A stretch of 17,418 bases of DNA from a bacterium (lineage in GTDB: Bacteria > Armatimonadota > Fimbriimonadia > Fimbriimonadales > GBS-DC): positions 1 to 17,418 of the forward strand of contig JARJMV020000176.1 in NCBI GenBank assembly GCA_029335935.2, read 5' to 3'. Below are positions 7,798-15,194 of the stretch, in pieces; within the stretch, counting starts at the first letter, position 1, and the number at the start of each line of letters is the position of its first letter. The notes beneath the pieces are model-generated. The model did not search any database and was not told the DNA's origin. It was given only the letters and a program-made list of their open reading frames with translations. The position numbers were made by a program, and so were the translations under genes.

Positions 7798-10380
7798 TTA
7801 CGGTCGGATATCGCCTGCGAAAATCGGTTTCGGGCACACGGGCAATCGTGGGATGGGCGGCAACAGCCTGCCTGGGTGTTGCCCGGAGGGGTCTTGTGTC
7901 GGATCGTACGCCACGCGCCCGATGAGGTTCGGGCTGCGGAACGCGGGATCATGGCGCATCCGCAGGTTCACTGCATACTGCTGCGCCGCGTCGTGGAAGT
8001 GGGTCTGATGTTGTAGTGGTATCTCGAGGTTCGAGTTGCCGTAGCGTCGGGGGATCCAGCCCCACTTGCGCAACCACTCGGTCTGGTCGCCGAGCGACGC
8101 CGTGAAATTCTCGGCGATAGACCCGACAATCGTGATTCTGATGTCCAGCGGTTCGCCGTAGAACGGGAACTCGGGCGAGGCGACGCCTGCGGGGCGCACG
8201 CCGCGTGCGGCGAAGTTCGCGCGAGTGTCTTGAGGGTCGGTATTGAACCAGTAGCCTGGGATTACGAAGAAGCTACCTTCCTGAGCGAACAGCGCCGCTT
8301 CAATACGGATATCCAACGGCTGTATCGCCGCCGCGCTGAGCCGATACGGCGAGTTGTCGGTGGGCAGCTGAAAATCGCCCAGATTCGATATCGGTTGCAG
8401 CTGCAGTTGCAACAGGTTCACGATGCCCGGTTGCGGCGCAAAGCTATAGCTCGAGCCAGCGGGCGGCGGCGTCAGGGGCAGCGCGACCTTCTCGTAGTTC
8501 GGGGAGACCTGCAGCGTGCTGCGCCCCAGTGGGTACATCACATCGGGAAAGCCAGGAATGTTGAACCGATAGAACGGGTCGGTAAACTCCGACGGGTTCA
8601 CCAACAGGTTGATGAACGAGCCGGCGCCGCTGGAGGCGTGGCGCAAGTGCAAGCGCAACCCGCCAAAGTTGCCCGTGTACTGCGTCGGGTCTATTCCAAA
8701 GCTGAACAAGAGCTTCATCGGCTGGTCGGGCAACACCTCGAAGAAGTAGGGTGATTCGACATTGGTGGGGTCGCCCTGCGCGCTGGCGGGGCTGTCGAAG
8801 GTGCGCTGCAGGAACTGCGTGGTATTGACGCACACATAGTCTTTGGCGATAACCGCGAGCGCAGAGCGTTCATCGCCTTTAACGATGTTGCCCTCGATAT
8901 ATGCCGTACCATTTGTGACAATCGTGATCTGCCTGCCAGAGGGGATGCGCCCCTTGATGCGCACATTGCCTTCCGCGTAAATCACGCCGTTGAACGGCAC
9001 ATCGAAGCTGGGGTCGCCCTGCGTGAGTTCACTGGTGAGCGTTGGGTCGTTCGGGTTGCTGGGATTGCGGAAGAAGAAGTTCATCGTTTTGAGGTTGGTG
9101 GGTAGCCCTGTGAGGGGGCTGTACCATACATCGCGTGGCTCGGCTTGGTTGCGCGTGATGCGGAACCCTTGCGCGCGGATGGCGCCGTTGGCATCGATGA
9201 CTTCCACCAGTTCGATGAATGCGCCAGGCGGCTCGTAGAACGGACCGTTCCAAAAGCGGGAGCGTCCGGGGTTCACCCAGTCGCCGCGCAGGGTGTAGCC
9301 GCCCAGAAAGCTTCGGCTCTCCTGCTGGGTATCGAGCGCGTTATTGATGTAGATCCCGCGTCCGAAGCCGTACTGCCCTGTGTTGAACCACACGCCGTTG
9401 GGTCGCTGTCGCCAGATGCCCGATTCTTGGGTGGCGGCGGCGTAGCGCGGTTGGTTCGTGGCGGGGTCGACGGTATCCATGCGCGGCGGCTCGATGTAGG
9501 CAATCGCGCGTGGGTAGCCGTCGGCGGCGGTGATAGGGCGTCCATCGCGGTACAAGCCGTTCACCGTGGTGAAGTTCGCGGCGCTGCTGGGCAACAGGTT
9601 GAAGGCGTTCGCCCCGACGCGCAGCTGCACCTGTGCGCCGTTGGCGAGGCTCACCTCACCTGCCACAAACACGCGCTCGCCCAGCGCAGGGTCGACCGCT
9701 ATCTCCACCGCGCCGTTGAAGCGCAGGTTGCCGTTCACCAGCAGCGAGCCGCCGCCGCTGCCCGGCTCGCCTAAAATCGTTCGGTAGGGCACGCCGATAC
9801 CGATATCTTGCGCGCCCAAATCCATCAGCGTTCCACGCTGCTCTTTGTTCATCACAAAGCGTAGGTAGTCGATCGTGCCAATCTGCATGTAGGCGACCCG
9901 CTCGGCGCGGCTGGAGCGGTCTGCGAGGTTGAAGGTGGTGGGGTCGTTCGGGTCGAGCACGCCCACGCGCCCGACCGACTCGATTTTAATTACAGGCTGC
10001 CGATGGACGGGCCCGGAGGGCTGGTAGGAGACTCGGATAAGCGCGCGCCCATTTTGGAGGTTGACGCGCGTGTAGCCGCCCGTGCCGTCGGCAGGGTCGT
10101 AGGGCTTGAGCCAGAAGTAGTCGGGATCGGTCGGCGTGGTGATATTGTCGGGGATGGGACGCCAGTCCGCGCCAAACTCGCTGCGCACCAGCTGGTCGAT
10201 CGCGTATTGCAGTCCCGACTCGGCGAAGAACTGCGCACTGAGCCGTTCCCGCGACTGCTGCACATTCAGAATATTGCGGGCGATTACCGTGATGAAGACG
10301 CCGCCCAGTATCAGCAGCACAAAGCTGACCAGCAGGGCAATCACCAGCGTCTGACCGCGTTGTGTGTATCTGCGTGCCAT
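7798..10380 (-). CDS. PilX/GspK-like minor pilin-type protein, 860 aa
   Basis: Begins MARRYTQRG followed by QTLVIALLVSFVLLILGG, a class III prepilin-like N-terminus with the putative cleavage Gly at 9 and one hydrophobic helix at about 10-34. The residue at mature position 5 is Ile, not Glu, as in GspK and many PilX-like proteins. AESGLQYAIDQLV at about 57-69 is typical of PilX N-terminal regions. Residues about 195-250 and 460-520 contain beta-helix-like segments (NGVIYAEGNVRIKGRIPSG, then TAYIEGNIVKG) of the kind seen in the DUF4900-type region of PilX-like proteins. ATG at 10380 is chosen because AAGGAG lies 9 nt upstream; an in-frame ATG eight codons earlier would overlap the preceding gene. 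The gap after the PilW-like stop is 13 nt. Classical PilX and GspK are about 200-330 aa, so the C-terminal part is greatly enlarged. Likely role: a subunit of the pilus or pseudopilus tip complex in the inner membrane/envelope. The specific function of the extra domain is unknown. Confidence 0.82.
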   Translation of the reverse strand: MARRYTQRGQTLVIALLVSFVLLILGGVFITVIARNILNVQQSRERLSAQFFAESGLQYAIDQLVRSEFGADWRPIPDNITTPTDPDYFWLKPYDPADGTGGYTRVNLQNGRALIRVSYQPSGPVHRQPVIKIESVGRVGVLDPNDPTTFNLADRSSRAERVAYMQIGTIDYLRFVMNKEQRGTLMDLGAQDIGIGVPYRTILGEPGSGGGSLLVNGNLRFNGAVEIAVDPALGERVFVAGEVSLANGAQVQLRVGANAFNLLPSSAANFTTVNGLYRDGRPITAADGYPRAIAYIEPPRMDTVDPATNQPRYAAATQESGIWRQRPNGVWFNTGQYGFGRGIYINNALDTQQESRSFLGGYTLRGDWVNPGRSRFWNGPFYEPPGAFIELVEVIDANGAIRAQGFRITRNQAEPRDVWYSPLTGLPTNLKTMNFFFRNPSNPNDPTLTSELTQGDPSFDVPFNGVIYAEGNVRIKGRIPSGRQITIVTNGTAYIEGNIVKGDERSALAVIAKDYVCVNTTQFLQRTFDSPASAQGDPTNVESPYFFEVLPDQPMKLLFSFGIDPTQYTGNFGGLRLHLRHASSGAGSFINLLVNPSEFTDPFYRFNIPGFPDVMYPLGRSTLQVSPNYEKVALPLTPPPAGSSYSFAPQPGIVNLLQLQLQPISNLGDFQLPTDNSPYRLSAAAIQPLDIRIEAALFAQEGSFFVIPGYWFNTDPQDTRANFAARGVRPAGVASPEFPFYGEPLDIRITIVGSIAENFTASLGDQTEWLRKWGWIPRRYGNSNLEIPLQHQTHFHDAAQQYAVNLRMRHDPAFRSPNLIGRVAYDPTQDPSGQHPGRLLPPIPRLPVCPKPIFAGDIRP

Positions 10381-10389
10381 AGTCCCTAT

Positions 10390-10395
10390 CTCCTT
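10390..10395 (-). promoter_or_regulatory. Ribosome-binding site of the PilX-like gene
   Basis: AAGGAG on the minus strand, 9 nt before ATG 10380. It overlaps the TAA of the PilW-like gene (10394-10396), which points to coupled translation and favours this start over the ATG at 10404. Confidence 0.75.
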
Positions 10396-12250
10396 ACCTC
10401 CCACGCGCCTGAACGATATTGGGCGCCTCTAACTGCGTCGTGAGCGCGTAGTTCACAGGCTGCTGCGCCCCGTAGAACTTCAGCCCCATCTTGAGATTCA
10501 TCAGTCGTCGTGTCTGGTAGTCCGCCACATAGCTGTCGCCGCTCAAGTTGAATCGATAGTGGAAGGTCACCACAATAGCGCTGTTGGGGGGCAGCGGTGT
10601 GTTCGGGTCGCTGTAGAACTCGATGTAGCCGCGCAGCAGTTGCGGTGTGAAGCCGTAGTTGGTCAGCACCTCCGCGTAGGGCACGGCGTCCTCATACAGA
10701 ATGCGGTACTGGTTCAGCCCTGGCGCCGCTGTCGCCGACGAGACGCGCTGGTAGCGTACCGGGTTGCCGTAATTGGGACCTGGGCGCTGGTCGGGACCGA
10801 TAACAATCTCCGAGCCGGGCACGATGGATGCTGTGGGGTAGGTCAGGTGGTTTGTGGTGCCGTCCATCACGCCGTCGTTGTCCAAGTCCATCAACGAGAG
10901 GTAGCGTCGGATGTTGGGCGCATTGTTCAGGTCGCTGCGATACGCGGCGTTGTAGCGTCCGTTGATGGTGTTGGTGTTGGGCGTGCTGTCGTTGAAGGGG
11001 GTGAGATACGCGCCCGTATTGAACGCCACGCCTTGCGGCGGGAACTGGAACCACCAGGGTAGCGCCATATCGATCAGTCCTGCCTCAGCGTTGACATAGA
11101 ACGCCATCGGCTCGGCGTCGGTGTAGTAGTTGAGGCTTGTGTTGAACCAGTCGGGTTGCGGTACGCCTGTATGGACCATCTGTTGGATGCGCGTGAGGTT
11201 CGCCACCCACTGGTCGTACTCTTGCCCGTCGGGCGTTGCGCGGTAGTAGCGCAGGTACCACTCGCCGTTGCCGTTCGGTGCGGCGTAGAAGTAGCGGAGC
11301 GTCTCGTTGCGTTGTCGCGCGTCGGGGCGGCTGCGGAACGCCACGAGTCGGAAAGTTTCGGGGTTCACATCCCACAAGCCTTGCGGAAATCGGATTTGGA
11401 GCGGCGCGGCGCCTGCGCCCTCGTCGCCGAGAGTATCGGTCTCTATCGGGGCGCCCATCTGGTTCACCGCCAGCGCGGGCGTCAGCTGCATCAACGGCTC
11501 CACAATCGGGTTGCCGTTGCTGTCGTAGGTCAGGTTCACCATGTCCACTTGTCCGAGGGGCACGATGGGCTTGGCAATCTTGCGCCACGCAGCGCGCTTA
11601 GCACCGTAGAAGAAGTTCGGGTCGAAAAACTCGCCGATATTGTCAAACAGTTCGGGGTTCAGCACCCACTGATTGCCCTGACGCACAAAGAGTCGGAACT
11701 CGGCGCGATACAGCACGGCGTAGTTTTCGGGCTGCGTCGCCGCCGCCAAAGCGACCTCGTCGGGGTTGAAGTAGGGGCTATTGTTGTCCATCAGCCCGAT
11801 GAAGTAGCGGATCACCGTGCGTCCGGGCGAGATAGGAACTGCCAGCTCCGCGTCTGGCTCACCGTATGGACCGATAGGAATGTCGGAAGTGGGGTCGTTG
11901 GACTCTTGCGACGGGTCGCCATAGGCAGGGGCGACCATGTCGATGACGGCGTAGCGCATCGGGACGCTCACGAGTTGCCCCGACCCGTTCAACACAGGCA
12001 GATTGACCACGCGGTCAGCGTTGTCGAACACATAGGCGGCACGCTTGAGGTCGTTCGTAAACTGATTGATGGCGAGGCGTGTGGCGTCTTGTGCTTGCGC
12101 TTGAATTTGTCCTTGTCGTGTTAGGCGGAAGCCCTGAACGAGCGGGATGAACAACAAGCCGAGCAGAATCGCCGTGATGGCAATCACCACCAACAGCTCG
12201 ACCAGCGTAAAGCCTGCCTGTCTATCCCGATATGCCTGCTGAAACCGCAT
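10394..12250 (-). CDS. PilW/GspJ-like prepilin, 618 aa
   Basis: Leader MRFQQAYRDRQAG is followed by FTLVELLVVIAITAILLGLL: a canonical prepilin peptidase site with cleavage after Gly13, Phe+1 and Glu+5 (residue 18). The segment ATRLAINQFTNDLKRAAYV at about 42-60 matches the GspJ/PilW style, in which the long N-terminal helix runs into a conserved R-x(n)-DLR/ELR-type region. A GGGAGG lies 6 nt before the ATG. The stop codon overlaps the ribosome-binding site of the next gene, so the two are probably translationally coupled. At 455-464 (nt 10859-10888) DLDNDGVMDG fits the calcium-binding loop DxDxDGxxD. Near 537-565 there is a beta-strand pair (GYIEFYSD then AIVVTFHYRF). The family is usually about 200-350 aa, so most of this protein is lineage-specific. 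Likely role: minor pilin in the tip/priming complex. Confidence 0.87.
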   Translation of the reverse strand: MRFQQAYRDRQAGFTLVELLVVIAITAILLGLLFIPLVQGFRLTRQGQIQAQAQDATRLAINQFTNDLKRAAYVFDNADRVVNLPVLNGSGQLVSVPMRYAVIDMVAPAYGDPSQESNDPTSDIPIGPYGEPDAELAVPISPGRTVIRYFIGLMDNNSPYFNPDEVALAAATQPENYAVLYRAEFRLFVRQGNQWVLNPELFDNIGEFFDPNFFYGAKRAAWRKIAKPIVPLGQVDMVNLTYDSNGNPIVEPLMQLTPALAVNQMGAPIETDTLGDEGAGAAPLQIRFPQGLWDVNPETFRLVAFRSRPDARQRNETLRYFYAAPNGNGEWYLRYYRATPDGQEYDQWVANLTRIQQMVHTGVPQPDWFNTSLNYYTDAEPMAFYVNAEAGLIDMALPWWFQFPPQGVAFNTGAYLTPFNDSTPNTNTINGRYNAAYRSDLNNAPNIRRYLSLMDLDNDGVMDGTTNHLTYPTASIVPGSEIVIGPDQRPGPNYGNPVRYQRVSSATAAPGLNQYRILYEDAVPYAEVLTNYGFTPQLLRGYIEFYSDPNTPLPPNSAIVVTFHYRFNLSGDSYVADYQTRRLMNLKMGLKFYGAQQPVNYALTTQLEAPNIVQARGR

Positions 12251-12298
12251 GTTGTGCCTCCCTGTTTGGACTCACTCTGTTGGGTGGGGGTTCCCGTG

Positions 12299-14110
12299 TC
12301 AATCTCGGACGGGCAATAACATATCGAAGTCGGTGCGCGTGCGTCGTCCGGGCGGCTCGTGGGTGACGCGCACCTTGACCGAGAGCCCTTGCACGCCGCG
12401 CACTGCCTGGCCCGTGACGCCTGGGTCCCAGCGTGCCGCGTTGGGGTGTACATCGCGCAGGTCGAGGTAAGCCAGCCCGCCCTCCAGCACATCGCGGATT
12501 TTGAACACGCCGTTCGTGCCGCGTTGGGTGCGCCCGTTCCCATCGACATACCAGTATTCGCGCAGCAGCACCGTCTTGCCCGACTCGCTGGGGGTGAAGT
12601 AGAGTCGGCGCGCACGGTCGCTGGTGTCGCCATTATACGCAGCTTCAAAGTCGTACCAGCAGCTATCGACCGTCAGCGTGCGCGGGTCGCGCACCAGATA
12701 GTAGCGGTCGGCAGCTTTTTGCACGGAGATGGTCCAGTTCTCGTGGACTCGGTAAAACACGCGCACTTTGCGTCCGCGCATGTTGGGGTTGTTTATCTGC
12801 ACACTGCCTGTAGCATAGTCGATAGTTGCTCCAAGATTGGGCAGTAGCTGGTCGCGCAGGCTCGGCGCGAGCTGGTTATCGGGGATCTGTTGCCCCTGAC
12901 GGAAGTAGGCGGCCAGTCCGGTCAGCAGGTCCACGAGAATCAAGTCGGCTTGGAGCGGATTGTTGTTCGCATCACTGCCCAGCCCCATCCCAGTGTAGGT
13001 GGATTGGTCGTCCAGCAGGTCGCCCACCTGTTTGAGGTCGGAGAAGGCAAGGCGCAGACGCCCTGAGTTCGGCACGGTGAATTCCTCGCGCATAACCGAC
13101 CAGTCATGCACGAAGTAGCTCACATAGGCTTCCAGCGGGCGCGTGCCACGCCAGTACCGCTCGTAGAAGCCCGACGCCTTCGGGTTGATTAAAATCGTGC
13201 CTGTGAGCGCGTTTAGCACTTTGTATTCGTAGGGCGATTCCTCGCTCCATGAGGCGTTGGCAGGCAGCCGTTCGAACAGGCGCGACACCACATCCGAGAA
13301 GGGCGCTATCCCCAAGACGCCAGTTTGGATATCGTTCGGGATCGAGAGGTCGACCCACACGGGCGTAGGCGGGTTGGGGAAGGTTGGCGGCAGGGTGATA
13401 ATCTCGGTCAGCTGCAGCGACTCCACGCGCCCGCTCGGTGCGACATAGACCACCGAGAACTCCACCAGGTACCGTATCGGCGCGCCGCGCAGGGGGCGCA
13501 ACAGCACTTTGCCTGCGTTGTAGTCGATGCCGTACTCGAACAGGCGGATGTTGGGGCGTTGGTAGTCAGAATCCAGGATGAGGCGTCGCATGGGTGCGCC
13601 TGTGACGGTGAGGTACTCGTCGGGCACGCCGCCCGCGCTCGCTTGGGCTATCGGCGCAAAGAGCGTGGTGTAGACAATCCCCTCAGTCAGCTCGTTGCGG
13701 CTGCCGAGCGTGGGACCGGGCAGGCCCAAGTTCACCCGCTCGCCCGTGACGCGGCGGAAGCGATTCACGCCGCTGGCGTACTGCACAGGGAAGCCGCTCG
13801 GCAAGTTCGGCTGCACGCCCAAATCGTTCGGGTCGATGGACGGATCGACGACCAGCGTCGGCTCGCTGCCCGAGAAGTCGTAGCTGGTGGGCGCAATCAG
13901 GCGCGGCAGGTTCGCTGCGCGCGATTTGAGCCGTTCCATCTCTTGCTGCGCAAGGCGCGTGGCTGCGTCGCTCTGCCCCGAGCGCTTCAACGCCAGAAAG
14001 CCACTCGGATACAGGCGAATGAACGCCAATATCCCTATCGCCAAGATTCCCATTACCACCAGCACCTCGACCAGCGAGGCGCCGCGTTGCTGTCTACCCA
14101 TGCCTACCAT
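12299..14110 (-). CDS. PilV/GspI-like prepilin, 603 aa
   Basis: Begins MVGMGRQQRG followed by ASLVEVLVVMGILAIGILAF. This is a prepilin peptidase site after Gly10 with Ala+1 and Glu+5 (residue 15), and the ILAIGILA helix is typical of PilV/GspI. The helix continues as SDAATRLAQQEMERLKS, also typical. ATG 14110 follows AAGGGG by 8 nt. A second ATG at 14101 is an alternative that keeps the same leader Gly. The open frame extends upstream to 14317, but that part translates the palindromic repeat array and is not credible. Two similar beta segments (about 191-208, GIDYNAGKVLLRPLRG; about 424-446, TIDYATGSVQIN followed by NMRG) suggest an internal duplication. PilV and GspI are normally about 120-200 aa, so the 400-residue extension is unusual. 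It ends in TGA, 48 nt before the PilW-like gene. Likely role: minor pilin of the tip complex. Confidence 0.84.
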   Translation of the reverse strand: MVGMGRQQRGASLVEVLVVMGILAIGILAFIRLYPSGFLALKRSGQSDAATRLAQQEMERLKSRAANLPRLIAPTSYDFSGSEPTLVVDPSIDPNDLGVQPNLPSGFPVQYASGVNRFRRVTGERVNLGLPGPTLGSRNELTEGIVYTTLFAPIAQASAGGVPDEYLTVTGAPMRRLILDSDYQRPNIRLFEYGIDYNAGKVLLRPLRGAPIRYLVEFSVVYVAPSGRVESLQLTEIITLPPTFPNPPTPVWVDLSIPNDIQTGVLGIAPFSDVVSRLFERLPANASWSEESPYEYKVLNALTGTILINPKASGFYERYWRGTRPLEAYVSYFVHDWSVMREEFTVPNSGRLRLAFSDLKQVGDLLDDQSTYTGMGLGSDANNNPLQADLILVDLLTGLAAYFRQGQQIPDNQLAPSLRDQLLPNLGATIDYATGSVQINNPNMRGRKVRVFYRVHENWTISVQKAADRYYLVRDPRTLTVDSCWYDFEAAYNGDTSDRARRLYFTPSESGKTVLLREYWYVDGNGRTQRGTNGVFKIRDVLEGGLAYLDLRDVHPNAARWDPGVTGQAVRGVQGLSVKVRVTHEPPGRRTRTDFDMLLPVRD

Positions 14111-14124
14111 AGTTATCGCCCCTT

Positions 14125-14357
14125 GTAGCACGGACATTCCTGTCCGTGCATTTAGCTTGAACAAGACCGTCCAAGCTACTGTAGCACGGACATTCCTGTC
14201 CGTGCATTTAGCTTGAACAAGACCGTCCAAGCTACTGTAGCACGAACATTTCCGTGCGCAGTGTGCTTGGACAAGAATGTCCAAGCTACTGTAGCACAAG
14301 CATGCCTGCTCGTGCAATCCTGCACCTTCACGGCACGGACAGGAGTGTCCGTGCTAC
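14125..14357. repeat. Tandem array of four palindromic hairpin units bounded by GTAGC...GCTAC
   Basis: Four units, 14125-14179, 14181-14235, 14237-14289 and 14291-14357, each begin GTAGC and end GCTAC and are separated by a single T. Units 1 and 2 are identical over 55 bp; unit 3 is 53 bp and diverged; unit 4 is 67 bp with its second hairpin in a different form. Each unit holds two 22-nt hairpins of nine-base arms and a four-base loop. Hairpin A is GCACGGACA/TGTCCGTGC (14128-14149, 14184-14205; again at 14333-14354 with loop GGAG). Hairpin B is GCTTGGACA/TGTCCAAGC (perfect at 14265-14286, imperfect at 14155-14176 and 14211-14232). Unit 3 hairpin A is damaged (five-bp stem, 14240-14257). Unit 4 hairpin A is GCACAAGCA/TGCTCGTGC (14294-14315). 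The array fills the gap between the PulG-like and PilV-like genes. It resembles REP/BIME or MITE-type intergenic elements; no transposase is nearby. Confidence 0.93.
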
Positions 14358-14367
14358 GGGGTGCAGG
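14319..14367. other. Nested stem-loop just downstream of the PulG-like gene
   Basis: CCTGCACC at 14319-14326 pairs perfectly with GGTGCAGG at 14360-14367 and encloses the perfect nine-base-pair hairpin at 14333-14354. The structure lies 23 nt past the stop of the pseudopilin gene when read on the minus strand. No T-run follows, so it is not a classical intrinsic terminator. It could protect a transcript 3' end, attenuate readthrough into the PilV-like gene, or simply be the outer edge of the inserted repeat. Confidence 0.7.
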
Positions 14368-14390
14368 CACTCCGCAGTGGTCGCGCCGCG

Positions 14391-15194
14391 TTATGGGCGC
14401 ATCGTGTACGGGGACTGGAACATCTGGACAGAGTCCATCACTTTCACATTCCCCGTCAGAAACAGCACGATGTCGCTCTTGGCGCGGTTCGGTACATTAC
14501 CCGAATAAGAACGATGATAGCTACACCAAGTGACCACAGCGGTCGTGTCGGGGTTGCGATAACCGAGCTGGCGCGGGTTGTCGGTGGGCTTGGGACCAAT
14601 CGGGTTGTCAAAATAGCCTAAGCCATAGCTCGTCGCTCCTTGATTCAGTTGGTTCTCACGCGCGTTGAGTTGTTGATTCGACCAGAAAAGCGCGTAGTGC
14701 AGTTCATGGTTGCTGCTTTGCCCGATGCGCCCCGTGCTATAGCTATCGTATCGGTAGAAGCACACGATGGGGCTACTATTGTCGTCGGGGCGCAAGCGCA
14801 CAGGCTGACCAGCCAGTGCGTGTCCTTGAGGATAGACCGCCGGTGTGATGAGGCGCTTGTCGTCGATGGGGTTGTTCGGGCAGTAGAAAATCTCGTCGTT
14901 CTTGAGGTAGCCGCCGAGCGGTTTCGGCGCCAGGTTAAACGGCACAGCCTGCGCAGGGTTGCAAGTCAGGTTACCATTGGCATCCACGGCGTATGCACCC
15001 AGCACGGGCGGATAGGCGCGGAAATCGTCTTTATAGTTTTGCAACGCCACGAAAATCTGGCTCAGATTCGACGAGCAGCGACTCTTGCGCGCATTCTCGC
15101 GCACCGTGCCCGCCACAGGAAAGATAATCGCCGCCAGAATGGCGATTATCGCGATCACCGTTAGCAGCTCTACCAGCGTAAATCCTCGTCTCAT
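14391..15194 (-). CDS. PulG/GspH/FimU-like pseudopilin, 267 aa
   Basis: Starts with a four-residue leader MRRG and then FTLVELLTVIAIIAILAAII, a prepilin peptidase site with Phe+1 and Glu+5, followed by FPVAGTVRENARKSRCSSNL. The R-x-x-x-R-K-S-x-C-x-S-N-L run is typical of the DUF1559/PulG-like pseudopilins abundant in Planctomycetota and Armatimonadota. The H-X9-DG signature near the C-terminus of that family is degenerate here: DIVLFLTGNVKVMDS at 241-255 has TG where DG is expected, and the nearest His (227) is too far away. AAGGGG lies 7 nt before the ATG, the same form as for the PilV-like gene. The protein is probably exported and assembled in a pilus or pseudopilus. By position it corresponds to FimU/GspH at the head of a minor-pilin operon, but the repeat array separates it from the other genes, so it may be partly independent. 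Confidence 0.88.
   Translation of the reverse strand: MRRGFTLVELLTVIAIIAILAAIIFPVAGTVRENARKSRCSSNLSQIFVALQNYKDDFRAYPPVLGAYAVDANGNLTCNPAQAVPFNLAPKPLGGYLKNDEIFYCPNNPIDDKRLITPAVYPQGHALAGQPVRLRPDDNSSPIVCFYRYDSYSTGRIGQSSNHELHYALFWSNQQLNARENQLNQGATSYGLGYFDNPIGPKPTDNPRQLGYRNPDTTAVVTWCSYHRSYSGNVPNRAKSDIVLFLTGNVKVMDSVQMFQSPYTMRP

Noticed and set aside
7782..7952. N-terminal extension of the PilY1-like protein by 57 codons
   Set aside because: It overlaps the end of the PilX-like gene, is Arg/Cys-rich, and would bury a good signal peptide that directly follows a strong ribosome-binding site.
11156..12124. A 322-codon plus-strand open frame antisense to the PilW-like gene
   Set aside because: No domain, no convincing ribosome-binding site, and composition typical of an antisense frame.
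14125..14357. Possible CRISPR array (regular 54-56 bp spacing)
   Set aside because: There are no unique spacers: the whole period is repeated, and each unit contains two internal palindromes. No cas genes are nearby.
14319..14367. Rho-independent terminator for the PulG-like gene
   Set aside because: The stem is strong, but no run of T follows it on the minus strand.
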